Origin: Patescibacteria group bacterium
Lineage (GTDB): Bacteria > Patescibacteriota > Microgenomatia > PFEM01 > JAHIFH01
Assembly: GCA_018900995.1 (NCBI GenBank)
Contig: JAHIFH010000015.1
Location: forward strand, 1 to 6,381
Reading direction: 5' to 3'
Length of the DNA: 6,381 bases
Positions 1-6,295 of this stretch are shown one piece after another. The notes under the pieces were generated by a model that was given only the letters and a program-made list of their open reading frames with translations, was not told where the DNA came from and ran no database searches. The translations under genes were made by a program, and so were the position numbers. Each line of letters starts with the position of its first letter. Position 1 is the first letter of the stretch.

Positions 1-1293
1 AAATAATTCAGAGCCTTTAGGATTAGTTTCCTGACAATCAGCGAGTTTGCCAGGAAGCCCTAATCCAGACAACTCCCCTTTCCTAATAACGGCTTGCCTA
101 GCCGCCCTGGCGGCGAGACGGGCGCGGGCAGCAAGAGCAATTTTTTCAATGATTCTCCGTGCCTCACTAGGATGCTCTTCAAAAAAGGTATCCAGACCCT
201 TTTTGACTATCGTGGCGACTAAACCTTGGGCTTCAGGGTTATTGAGCCTAGTTTTAGTTTGTGATTCGAATTGGATTTTGTCAGTGGGCATTCTAAGAGC
301 AACCACAGCGGTAAGTCCTTCGGTAGTATCATTGCCAACAAAACCGTTGCCTTCCTTAATAGCGCCACTTTTCTTGGCATAATCGTTAATTGCCCGGGTA
401 AGAGCCATTTTGAAACCAGTCAAATGGGTCCCGCCATCTTGAGTGTTAATCACGTTGACAAATGACTGAATATTTTCTGAATAGCCATCGTTGTATTGAA
501 TCGCCGTTTCCATTGCCATGCTATTGGCCTGACCATCAACACGAATGACATCATGAATGGCTTTTTTGTTACGGTTAAGATGTTTGACTAAAGAGCGGAT
601 ACCTCCTTCAAAATAAAAATTTTTCTTGATATTACTTCGTTTATCTGTAAGGTGAAATTTAAGTCCCGGAATAAGGTAGGCTCTTTCCCTAATTGTTTGC
701 TCAATCAGTTTGTAATTAAATTCAATCTTTTTGAAAACTTTTTTATCAGGAATAAAGGTAGTTATAGTACCGGTATCTTTTGCTTTGCCAACTTGTTCCA
801 CTCTAGTGATGGGTTTGCCTCGTCTGTATTCTTGAGCATAAGCTTTTCCTTGGCGGTGAACTTCCACCCTGAGCCATTGTGAAAGGGCGTTTACCACTGA
901 AACTCCCACTCCATGAAGCCCGCCAGAGACTTTATAGACACTATCGTCGAATTTAGCCCCGGCGTGGAGCTTGGTCATTGCTACTTCTAAAGCTGAAAGA
1001 CCTGACTTATGCTTGTCAACAGGAATACCTCGGCCATTATCTCGGACCTCGGCACCGCCATCTTCTTTTAAGACAATCCAGACATTTTTAGCGAATCCCG
1101 CTAAAGACTCGTCAATAGAGTTATCAATAACCTCAATAATTAAATGATGGAATCCTTTTTCATCTGTCGAGCCAATATACATTCCCGGACGCTTCTTGAC
1201 TGGTTCTAAGCCTTCAAGGACTTTGATTTGAGCGGCGGTATAAGTAGAAAGGATGTCTTTTTTTTCTTTAGTCTTCGTTGTCTTTTTAGCCAT
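1..1293 (-). CDS. gyrB: DNA gyrase subunit B, N-terminal part (cut by window edge)
   Basis: This is the ATPase subunit of the type II topoisomerase that introduces negative supercoils together with GyrA. The visible 431 codons stay open to position 1. The GHKL ATPase domain comes first: RPGMYIGS (35-42), IEVIDNSIDES (53-63, with catalytic-base Glu54 and Mg-binding Asn58), DNGRGIP (85-91), and the ATP-lid glycines SGGLHGVGVSVVNALS (123-138). The transducer domain follows, with QTK at 345-347, whose lysine contacts the ATP gamma-phosphate. The fragment ends at LPGKLADCQ (413-421), the segment that leads into the TOPRIM EGDSAGG motif, which lies outside the window. The start ATG at 1293 gives the family's usual short basic N-terminus (MAKKTTKTKEKK), and no better in-frame start lies upstream. 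No Shine-Dalgarno precedes it. ParE is the alternative; the ATPase-domain wording fits GyrB better, but the C-terminal half would decide. The gene follows holB on the same strand. Confidence 0.95.
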   Translation of the reverse strand, partial: MAKKTTKTKEKKDILSTYTAAQIKVLEGLEPVKKRPGMYIGSTDEKGFHHLIIEVIDNSIDESLAGFAKNVWIVLKEDGGAEVRDNGRGIPVDKHKSGLSALEVAMTKLHAGAKFDDSVYKVSGGLHGVGVSVVNALSQWLRVEVHRQGKAYAQEYRRGKPITRVEQVGKAKDTGTITTFIPDKKVFKKIEFNYKLIEQTIRERAYLIPGLKFHLTDKRSNIKKNFYFEGGIRSLVKHLNRNKKAIHDVIRVDGQANSMAMETAIQYNDGYSENIQSFVNVINTQDGGTHLTGFKMALTRAINDYAKKSGAIKEGNGFVGNDTTEGLTAVVALRMPTDKIQFESQTKTRLNNPEAQGLVATIVKKGLDTFFEEHPSEARRIIEKIALAARARLAARAARQAVIRKGELSGLGLPGKLADCQETNPKGSELF

Positions 1294-1361
1294 TTTCAAA
1301 CTGACATAAAGTTGGCAGGGAAGATTTATGAGGCTAGTTTACCCTACCAGTAACCTCCTCA
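1294..1361 (-). other. gyrB upstream leader with an orphan Shine-Dalgarno-like sequence
   Basis: Read on the minus strand, a strong GAGGAGG (1360 to 1354) is followed by no ATG, GTG or TTG at usable distance. It sits about 60 bases before the gyrB ATG, which itself has no such sequence. TGAGG (1361 to 1357) can pair with CCTCA about 20 bases downstream, and TTAC with GTAA inside that, so the leader may fold and hide the purine stretch. A tiny ATG-TCA-GTT-TGA frame ends four bases before the gyrB ATG; I regard it as chance. The reading of this stretch as a transcribed leader depends on the upstream promoter call. Confidence 0.3.
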
Positions 1362-1390
1362 ATTTTACCAATTTTTTCAAGCTAATGCAA
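1362..1390 (-). promoter_or_regulatory. candidate gyrB promoter
   Basis: On the minus strand, TTGCAT (1390 to 1385) is followed after 17 bases by TAAAAT (1367 to 1362). An extended -10 TG lies one base before that hexamer (TGGTAAAAT). The -35 matches TTGACA at only three positions, but the -10 matches TATAAT at five and the TG can compensate. Transcription would begin near 1355, giving a leader of about 60 bases. The call rests on consensus matching by eye, and read-through from holB could also supply gyrB. Confidence 0.35.
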
Positions 1391-1401
1391 GCTGAAGAAA
1401 T

Positions 1402-1424
1402 ATAATTACCTCGGAGGTGATAAT
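1402..1424. repeat. near-perfect 11-base inverted repeat with a 1-base centre, between holB and gyrB
   Basis: The plus strand reads ATAATTACCTC, then G, then GAGGTGATAAT, with nine Watson-Crick pairs of eleven. The dyad is centred on 1413. It begins three bases past the holB stop codon and lies about 12 bases upstream of the candidate gyrB -35. The one-base centre and the lack of a run of T on the minus strand make it a poor intrinsic terminator. The symmetry would suit an operator bound by a dimeric protein. A weak holB terminator remains possible. Confidence 0.4.
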
Positions 1425-1427
1425 GAT

Positions 1428-2156
1428 TTAGGAGAGATAGGGATAGGAGAGAAAAAGATTTTCAATTGCCAGATGGAAATTAACGTTAGCAACCAACATT
1501 TTTCTGATTTGCTCAGTATTCTTAAGAGCTTTTTCGATCTGTTGAAGACTTAGTTTTTTTAAGAAACCAGATTCCTTTTTGTTGACCCCAGTTTTGGCAA
1601 GCAAGAATTGGCGCCAGAGAAAAAGTAAATTCTCGGATAACACCAGGGCTTGATCCTTATTTTTAGCTAAGACTATACTCAGTTTCAGCCTCTCCCCTAC
1701 TCCTTGAGTTAATAAATGACTTAAGGTTTTAGTAAAGTGGTCAACTTTTTCTGGAGAGAGATGAATCTGGCTTTTGGCGGGAAGACGAGTGGTTTTAACC
1801 CGAGAAATAATCGTGGGGAGAAGGTTGGCTGAGTGACTGGCTAAAAGGATGATTAAAGAAGATTCTGGTGGCTCTTCCAGGGTTTTTAAGAGCGAATTCT
1901 GCGCTGGCAGGGTTAGTTTTTCCGCTTCCAAGATTAAGCTAAGTTTAATTTTTGCTTGATAAGGTCGACGACTGAGAAATCTTTTCAAACCCCTGATTTG
2001 GTTAATGCCAATTGAATTAGTTGATCTGATAATCAAAGCGTCGATTGGGGGTTTGTCTAAATTAATTGGCTGGTCAAAGAAAAGCTGAATGAGTTTTAGG
2101 GCAATCTTGACTCTTTCTTGAAACAAACCGCCAATGATTAATTGGGCTGTAAACAT
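1428..2156 (-). CDS. holB: DNA polymerase III delta' subunit-like protein, reduced form
   Basis: This is probably the delta' subunit of the clamp-loader complex, which helps load the sliding clamp during replication. The recognisable core is IGINQIRGLKRFL (49-61), the Walker-B-like strand LILEAEKLT (74-82), AQNSLLKTLEEPPESS (85-100), and the sensor-1 to SRC region LLPTIISRV (112-120). The clamp-loader collar ends with NVNFHLAIENLFL (224-236), a typical delta' C-terminal signature. At 242 residues it is much shorter than the E. coli protein (334). The P-loop position reads IGGLFQERVK (8-17) and lacks the GxxxxGK(T/S) lysine. There is no cysteine anywhere, so the four-cysteine zinc module between Walker A and B is gone, and the SRC cysteine is Val120. 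E. coli delta' also does not bind ATP, so the loss fits the role. The ATG at 2156 is the only sensible start and has no Shine-Dalgarno. The gene is divergent from pilB and 134 bases upstream of gyrB. Confidence 0.8.
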   Translation of the reverse strand: MFTAQLIIGGLFQERVKIALKLIQLFFDQPINLDKPPIDALIIRSTNSIGINQIRGLKRFLSRRPYQAKIKLSLILEAEKLTLPAQNSLLKTLEEPPESSLIILLASHSANLLPTIISRVKTTRLPAKSQIHLSPEKVDHFTKTLSHLLTQGVGERLKLSIVLAKNKDQALVLSENLLFLWRQFLLAKTGVNKKESGFLKKLSLQQIEKALKNTEQIRKMLVANVNFHLAIENLFLSYPYLS

Positions 2157-2164
2157 GGTTACTG

Positions 2165-2200
2165 GTTTGACATTTTAGCAAATTACCATATAAGATAGAA
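2165..2200 (-). promoter_or_regulatory. candidate holB promoter, extended -10, near-leaderless
   Basis: On the minus strand, TGCTAAAAT (2180 to 2172) matches an extended -10 (TGnTATAAT) at all but one specified position. The -35 at 17-base spacing is poor (TTCTAT, 2200 to 2195). Transcription would start near 2165, only about 9 bases before the holB ATG at 2156. This -10 overlaps the last base of the plus-strand pilB -35, so the two promoters may exclude each other. Confidence 0.4.
2167..2194 (+). promoter_or_regulatory. pilB operon promoter, predicted leaderless transcript
   Basis: A perfect TTGACA (2167-2172) is followed after 16 bases by TATAAG (2189-2194), which matches TATAAT at five of six. 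Transcription would begin about 7 to 10 bases later, at 2201-2204, which is the start codon itself. The sequence before the start contains no AGGAGG-like element, consistent with a leaderless message. An alternative -10, TAAGAT (2191-2196), gives 18-base spacing and the same conclusion. Confidence 0.6.
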
Positions 2201-2203
2201 GTG

Positions 2204-3955
2204 ATGATTAAGCCTGCCCAACTAAAATCAGCCCCTCAAACTGTTAAAAGTGATCCCGACACTCCTACTCTTCTAGGTGTCTTAGCTCGCCAGCAAATTC
2301 TTACCCCTGAGCAAATAGAGAAAGTTGGGGTTGAACAGGCAAGTACAGATAGAGAGATAAGAGAGATTATTTTGGAGCATAACTATGCCTCAGTTGAACA
2401 ACTAGCCAAGGCTGAGGCTCAGGTTTATAATATTCCTTTTCTTGACCTTGGCGAAACCGCCGCCTCTCCTGATGCTTTAGGTAGATTGCCCCGAGCTGTG
2501 GCTGAGCGCTATCTTGTTCTTCCTTTTACTTATGACACCACTAACAATCAGCTTTCATTAGCCATGGCTAACCCGAAAGATCTTCAGGCAATCGAGTTCA
2601 TTGAAAAAAAATCAGGCGCCAAAATTAGGCCCTTTATGTCTACACCTGATCAAATTAAGAAAGCGATTGCCATTAATTATGAAGAAAGCTTGTCAATAGA
2701 AGTTAAAGCAGCCCTTAAAGAGACGGCAATGCCAGCCAAAGAAGCTGCCATTGATCTTGCTAAACTAGGTGAGATTATTCGGGAAGCGCCGATTGCTAAA
2801 ATCGTTTCCACTCTTTTGGAATTCGCGGTTAAAGGCAGGGCTTCAGACATTCATATTGAACCAGAAGAAGAAAAAACGAGAATTAGGTATCGAATTGACG
2901 GTATCATGCATGAAAAGCTGGTTTTGCCTAAAAAGGTTCATGAAGGGTTGATTTCACGAATTAAGATTCTCTCCGGCATGAAGATTGATGAGAAGCGTCT
3001 TCCTCAAGATGGACGCTTTTCTTTTAGGGCTGATGGTCAAGAAGTTGATCTCCGAGTTTCTTGCTTGCCAACCGTTCACGGTGAGAAGATTGTCATGAGG
3101 TTGTTAAAAAAGAGTGGTGGGGTCATTGATTTACCAGAATTGGGTTTAAGAGGAGTGGCTTTGAAAAACTTCCACGATTCCATTCTTCGTCCTCATGGCA
3201 TTATTATTGTTTGTGGTCCGACTGGCTCAGGAAAAACAACTACTCTTTATTCTGGCTTATCCAAGATTAATAGCCCAAAGGTGAATATCATCACCCTAGA
3301 AGATCCAGTTGAGTACGAAATACTAGGAGTCAGTCAGGTTCAGGTTAATCCTGCCGCAGGCTTAACTTTTGCTACGGGGTTGAGAAGTTTCGTTCGTCAA
3401 GATCCAGACATTATCATGGTTGGTGAGATTCGAGATAAAGAAACCACTGGTCTGGCGGTTCAGGCGGCGCTGACTGGGCACTTGGTTTTTTCAACTCTCC
3501 ACACCAATGATGCTGCTGGTGCCATTCCCCGATTGATTGATTTAGGGGCAGAGCCATTTTTGCTCGCTTCGTCAATGACTTGTATTGTCGCCCAGCGAGT
3601 GGTGAGAAGAATCTGCCTTGATTGCAAAGAAGAATATACTATCCTACCCGAGGTAGTGGCTAACCTCAAGAAGATTTTGGGCAACCTTTACAAATATGGA
3701 GATAAACCAAAGCTCGCTCGAGGTAAAAAGTGTCCCAAGTGTAACAATACCGGTTATTTGGGGAGAATTGGTATTTTTGAAGTGATGCCGGTTTCCGAGA
3801 AGATTGGTCGGTTAACGATGGAGCGCGCCTCAGCGGCCGATATTGAAAAACAAGCAGTTGAGGAAGGAATGATAACCATGAAGCAAGATGGTTACTTGAA
3901 AGTCTTAGAAGGAATCTCTACTATAGAAGAGGTATTAAGAGTAGCTGAGGAATAG
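2204..3955 (+). CDS. pilB: Type IV pilus extension ATPase PilB (GspE/T2SSE family)
   Basis: This is the cytoplasmic hexameric ATPase that drives pilin polymerisation through the PilC platform. Numbering is from ATG 2204 (583 residues, a normal family length). An MshEN-like N-terminal domain lies at about 20-160. The N2 domain follows with ASDIHIEP (213-220) and RLPQDGR (265-271). The ATPase core holds Walker A GPTGSGKT (338-345, Lys344), the Asp box LEDPVEYE (365-372), Walker B IIMVGEIRD (403-411, Glu408), and the His box TGHLVFSTLHTND (424-436, His426 and His433). CLDC (471-474) and CPKC (510-513) form the tetracysteine zinc site of the PilB/GspE extension type and are absent from PilT. A GTG at 2201 directly precedes the ATG and could serve instead; I prefer the ATG because leaderless initiation favours AUG. 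pilT follows after 5 bases. In the N-terminal domain the usual c-di-GMP-binding Arg and Gly positions are not conserved. GspE of a type II system is less likely given PilT next door. Confidence 0.96.
   Translation: MIKPAQLKSAPQTVKSDPDTPTLLGVLARQQILTPEQIEKVGVEQASTDREIREIILEHNYASVEQLAKAEAQVYNIPFLDLGETAASPDALGRLPRAVAERYLVLPFTYDTTNNQLSLAMANPKDLQAIEFIEKKSGAKIRPFMSTPDQIKKAIAINYEESLSIEVKAALKETAMPAKEAAIDLAKLGEIIREAPIAKIVSTLLEFAVKGRASDIHIEPEEEKTRIRYRIDGIMHEKLVLPKKVHEGLISRIKILSGMKIDEKRLPQDGRFSFRADGQEVDLRVSCLPTVHGEKIVMRLLKKSGGVIDLPELGLRGVALKNFHDSILRPHGIIIVCGPTGSGKTTTLYSGLSKINSPKVNIITLEDPVEYEILGVSQVQVNPAAGLTFATGLRSFVRQDPDIIMVGEIRDKETTGLAVQAALTGHLVFSTLHTNDAAGAIPRLIDLGAEPFLLASSMTCIVAQRVVRRICLDCKEEYTILPEVVANLKKILGNLYKYGDKPKLARGKKCPKCNNTGYLGRIGIFEVMPVSEKIGRLTMERASAADIEKQAVEEGMITMKQDGYLKVLEGISTIEEVLRVAEE
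3947..3952 (+). promoter_or_regulatory. pilT ribosome binding site inside the end of pilB
   Basis: GAGGAA lies 8 bases before the pilT ATG and overlaps the last sense codons of pilB. It is the only convincing Shine-Dalgarno among the first three pilus genes and suggests pilT translation is linked to ribosomes finishing pilB. Confidence 0.5.
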
Positions 3956-3960
3956 ACCGA

Positions 3961-5019
3961 ATGGAAATTAAAAAATTATTAGAAATTACTGTTAATAAAG
4001 GAGCATCTGACCTACATTTGATTACTAAGGCGCCTCCGATGCTCAGGATTCATGGTGCTCTATTCCCGATTACTGGACTTGAGGCGCTATCTGAAGAACA
4101 AGCAGAAAAGCTAGTTTTTGATTTAGTTAACGAGGAACAAAAAGAAATCCTCCTTGTTAATAAGGAGTTAGATTTTTCCTTTGCCTTTGGTGAGCAAGCT
4201 CGTTTTCGGGTTAATGCCTATTACCAGAAAGGCGCGCTGGCGGCTGCCCTGCGCTTAATTCCAATGAAAATTCCTACCATTGAGGAGCTTAATCTTCCTG
4301 AGATTTGTCACGCCTTTACCAAGCTGAAGCAAGGCTTTATTTTAGTTGTCGGTCCTACTGGTCACGGTAAATCAACTAGTTTAGCTTCTATCATTGAGGA
4401 GATTAATCAGAACCGAGCGGAGCATATTGTTACCATTGAGGATCCGATTGAATATGTTTTTAGGCATAATAAATCAATTATTTCCCAGCGAGAACTGAAG
4501 GGCGACACTCATTCTTGGCCAATTGCTCTTCGCTCATGTTTAAGAGAAGACCCAAACGTGGTTATGATTGGTGAAATGAGAGACCTGGAAACAATGGCGA
4601 TGTCATTAACGATTGCGGAAACTGGACATCTAGTTTTTTCTACTCTTCATACCAACTCTGCTGCCCAATCAATTGACCGAATTATTGATGTTTTTCCAGA
4701 GCATCAACAAGGGCAAATAAGAATGCAGCTCTCGGCAACAATTGAGGCAATTGTTTCCCAAAGACTTATCCCTTGTTTGGAAGGAGGCAGAATACCGGCG
4801 ACAGAGATTTTAGTTGCTACCCCCGCCATAAGAACAGTTATTAGAGAGGGGAAAACCCATATGATTGATAATATTATTCAGACTTCAGTGGAAATGGGAA
4901 TGAGAATGTTGGAAATGGACCTCGCCAGATTAGTGAAAGAGGGTAAAATTAGTCTTGATGTGGCCCAAATGTATGCTTTTCGTCCTGAAGAGCTAATGAA
5001 AATGACCCGGAAACGCTGA
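3961..5019 (+). CDS. pilT: Type IV pilus retraction ATPase PilT
   Basis: This is a cytoplasmic hexameric ATPase that depolymerises the pilus and powers twitching, surface pulling or DNA uptake. It has 352 residues, the usual PilT length. The short N-terminal domain opens with the typical KGASDLHL (13-20). The ATPase core has Walker A GPTGHGKS (131-138, Lys137), the Asp box IEDPIEYVF (159-167), Walker B VVMIGEMRD (200-208, Glu205), and the His box TGHLVFSTLHTNSAAQ (221-236, His223 and His230). The C-terminal AIRTVIREGKTHMI matches the AIRNLIREGK signature of retraction ATPases. It lacks the PilB zinc cysteines and the MshEN domain, which separates it from the extension type. Walker A carries His in place of the more common Ser at its fifth position; that does not touch catalytic residues. 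The TGA stop shares its final A with the pilC ATG (TGATG), so pilC translation is probably coupled. PilU is possible but the motifs favour PilT. Confidence 0.95.
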   Translation: MEIKKLLEITVNKGASDLHLITKAPPMLRIHGALFPITGLEALSEEQAEKLVFDLVNEEQKEILLVNKELDFSFAFGEQARFRVNAYYQKGALAAALRLIPMKIPTIEELNLPEICHAFTKLKQGFILVVGPTGHGKSTSLASIIEEINQNRAEHIVTIEDPIEYVFRHNKSIISQRELKGDTHSWPIALRSCLREDPNVVMIGEMRDLETMAMSLTIAETGHLVFSTLHTNSAAQSIDRIIDVFPEHQQGQIRMQLSATIEAIVSQRLIPCLEGGRIPATEILVATPAIRTVIREGKTHMIDNIIQTSVEMGMRMLEMDLARLVKEGKISLDVAQMYAFRPEELMKMTRKR

Positions 5020-6221
5020 TGAAAAAGTTTAATTACAAAGCTAAAGACAAAGAGGGTAAAACAATCAAAGGAGTGGTTGAGGCAAGAGATGAGAAACAAG
5101 CGGCAAAGATTCTTCAGGAGAAAGGCTTTTTAGTTATCTCCATTACTCCCTTCCGTAAAAGCTTATTAGCTCAGGTAGGACCGATTATTGGCCGAGTAAC
5201 GACGACTGACTTAGTTAATTTTACTCGTCAATTGTCTACCATGGTAACGGCTGGCCTTCAGCTAACGAAAGCCCTGGACATTCTCGAAGCCCAATCCAGA
5301 CCTGCCATGGTTAAAGTGGTTGCGGAAATTAGGCGAGAAGTAGAAAGCGGTGGGACTCTTGCCAAGGCAATGGAAAAACATCCTCACATTTTTGATCAAG
5401 TTTATGTTTCTTTAGTTAGGTCGGGTGAGGCATCGGGGTCTTTAGATAAAGTTCTGGCTCGGTTGGCAGATAATTTGGAGAAGAGAAGAGAGTTTCAAGG
5501 GAAAATTAAGGCAGCCATGATTTATCCGGCGATTGTTATTACTGGTATGTGTGGGGTGGGAGCAATTATGGTTATTTTTGTTATTCCAAGAATGATGGCG
5601 GTTTACGAAGAATTCCAGGCAGAACTACCGGTGACAACTAAAATCCTAATGGCTATTTCTAATTTTGTGGTCAGTTATTGGTATTTTGCTTTGGTAATCT
5701 TGGCTGGCTTAGCTTTTGCCTTAAGAATCCTTGGCAAAAACCCTCAATTTCAATCCCAGGTTGATAATCTTACTTTTCGCTTGCCGATTATTGGCAAGAT
5801 AAAGACAGAAACAATGTTAACCGAATTCACCCGGACTTTAAGCCTACTCGTCGGCGCCGGTGTCCTTATTGTTGATGCTTTGAAAATTACTGTCTATTCT
5901 TTTTCTAGTCCTCTCTATCGTCAGGCACTTGATGAGGTGACGAAAAAAGTAGAAAAGGGAATTCCTTTAGGAACAGCTTTGGCCCATGAAGAGATTTTCC
6001 CGCCAATTCTCGCTCAAATGGTCGCTGTTGGTGAAGAAACAGGCAAAATTGATGAAGTTTTGAGCAAGGTTTCGGTTTACTTTGAACAAGAAGCAGAAAT
6101 GGCCATCAAGGGATTGACAACCGCCATAGAGCCTCTTATCATGATTGTATTAGGGATCGGTGTTGGCTTTTTGATTATTTCTGTGATTATGCCGATTTAC
6201 AATCTCGCGAGTCAATTTTGA
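5019..6221 (+). CDS. pilC: Type IV pilus inner-membrane platform protein PilC (GspF family)
   Basis: This polytopic inner-membrane protein is the platform on which PilB and PilT act to insert or remove pilins. Its 400 residues are the standard length. A short basic N-terminal region (FNYKAKDKEGKTIKG, 4-18) is typical of the family. Two homologous T2SSF domains follow, at about 67-190 and 267-391, opening with the matching segments FTRQLSTMVTAGLQLTKAL and FTRTLSLLVGAGVLIVDAL. Each carries a G-E-x-(S/T)-G motif, SGEASGSLDKVL (135-146) and VGEETGKIDEVL (337-348). Membrane segments are visible at about 168-190, 217-236 and 371-393. The start ATG overlaps the pilT TGA by one base and no strong Shine-Dalgarno precedes it, so re-initiation after pilT is the likely mode. 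A stem-loop spans the stop codon. GspF is the type II secretion counterpart; the adjacent pilT argues for PilC. Confidence 0.95.
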   Translation: MKKFNYKAKDKEGKTIKGVVEARDEKQAAKILQEKGFLVISITPFRKSLLAQVGPIIGRVTTTDLVNFTRQLSTMVTAGLQLTKALDILEAQSRPAMVKVVAEIRREVESGGTLAKAMEKHPHIFDQVYVSLVRSGEASGSLDKVLARLADNLEKRREFQGKIKAAMIYPAIVITGMCGVGAIMVIFVIPRMMAVYEEFQAELPVTTKILMAISNFVVSYWYFALVILAGLAFALRILGKNPQFQSQVDNLTFRLPIIGKIKTETMLTEFTRTLSLLVGAGVLIVDALKITVYSFSSPLYRQALDEVTKKVEKGIPLGTALAHEEIFPPILAQMVAVGEETGKIDEVLSKVSVYFEQEAEMAIKGLTTAIEPLIMIVLGIGVGFLIISVIMPIYNLASQF

Positions 6222-6235
6222 CGAGAGAGATTGTA
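6198..6235 (+). other. stem-loop spanning the pilC stop codon
   Basis: TACAATCTC (6198-6206) pairs perfectly with GAGATTGTA (6227-6235). Inside it, GTCA (6211-6214) can pair with TGAC (6219-6222), which contains the pilC stop. No run of T follows, so it is not a standard intrinsic terminator. It could be a partial attenuator, a processing site, or a stabilising 5' structure for the downstream pilin message; the sequence does not tell these apart. Confidence 0.45.
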
Positions 6236-6241
6236 CGAGCG

Positions 6242-6269
6242 TTAGCGAAGTTTAATTTAGCAATCTAAT
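6242..6269 (+). promoter_or_regulatory. weak candidate promoter for the prepilin gene
   Basis: TCTAAT (6264-6269) matches the -10 consensus at five of six. The -35 at 16-base spacing (TTAGCG, 6242-6247) matches only three. Transcription would start near 6276, just at the Shine-Dalgarno. Pilin genes often have their own promoter because pilin is needed in excess, but this call is tentative, and read-through from pilC is at least as likely. Confidence 0.22.
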
Positions 6270-6274
6270 TTTAG

Positions 6275-6285
6275 AAAGGAGGTGA
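6275..6285 (+). promoter_or_regulatory. full-length Shine-Dalgarno of the prepilin gene
   Basis: AAAGGAGGTGA is complementary over its whole length to the usual 3' end of bacterial 16S rRNA. It ends 10 bases before the ATG at 6296, slightly long but workable. It fixes that ATG as the start: the GTG inside it runs into a TGA after four codons. It contrasts sharply with the absent or weak sites of the other genes here. Confidence 0.85.
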
Positions 6286-6295
6286 GAAGAAAAAG

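Noticed and set aside
47..882. Several plus-strand open frames (47-382, 271-465, 652-882).
   Set aside because: They lie wholly antisense to a continuous, motif-complete gyrB reading frame and resemble no protein family.
1257..1266. A run of eight A near the start of gyrB (minus strand) and another in pilB near 2613, as possible slippage or phase-variation sites.
   Set aside because: Both are simple Glu-Lys-Lys codons in an intact frame; phase variation of gyrB would be lethal and nothing else supports slippage.
2769..2951. Short plus-strand open frame within pilB.
   Set aside because: It is an out-of-frame shadow of the conserved PilB N2 region, with no ribosome site or recognisable motif.
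3460..3684. Minus-strand open frame opposite the pilB His-box region.
   Set aside because: It is antisense to strongly conserved PilB sequence and has no family features.
5017..5021. Possible reassigned TGA codon, as in some Patescibacteria.
   Set aside because: TGA ends both pilT and pilC at the normal family C-termini, and no in-frame TGA interrupts any gene, so the standard bacterial code holds.
4878..5099. Minus-strand open frame across the pilT-pilC junction.
   Set aside because: It is antisense to two conserved genes; its hydrophobic start is a by-product of their Lys-rich and Glu-rich codons.
6198..6235. Intrinsic terminator after pilC.
   Set aside because: The stem is good but no T-run follows, and the pilin gene is the natural next member of the cluster.
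6236..6250. GAGCGTTAGCGAAG looked like a REP-type repeat unit.
   Set aside because: It occurs once in the window and forms no stable hairpin; repeat status cannot be judged from a single copy.
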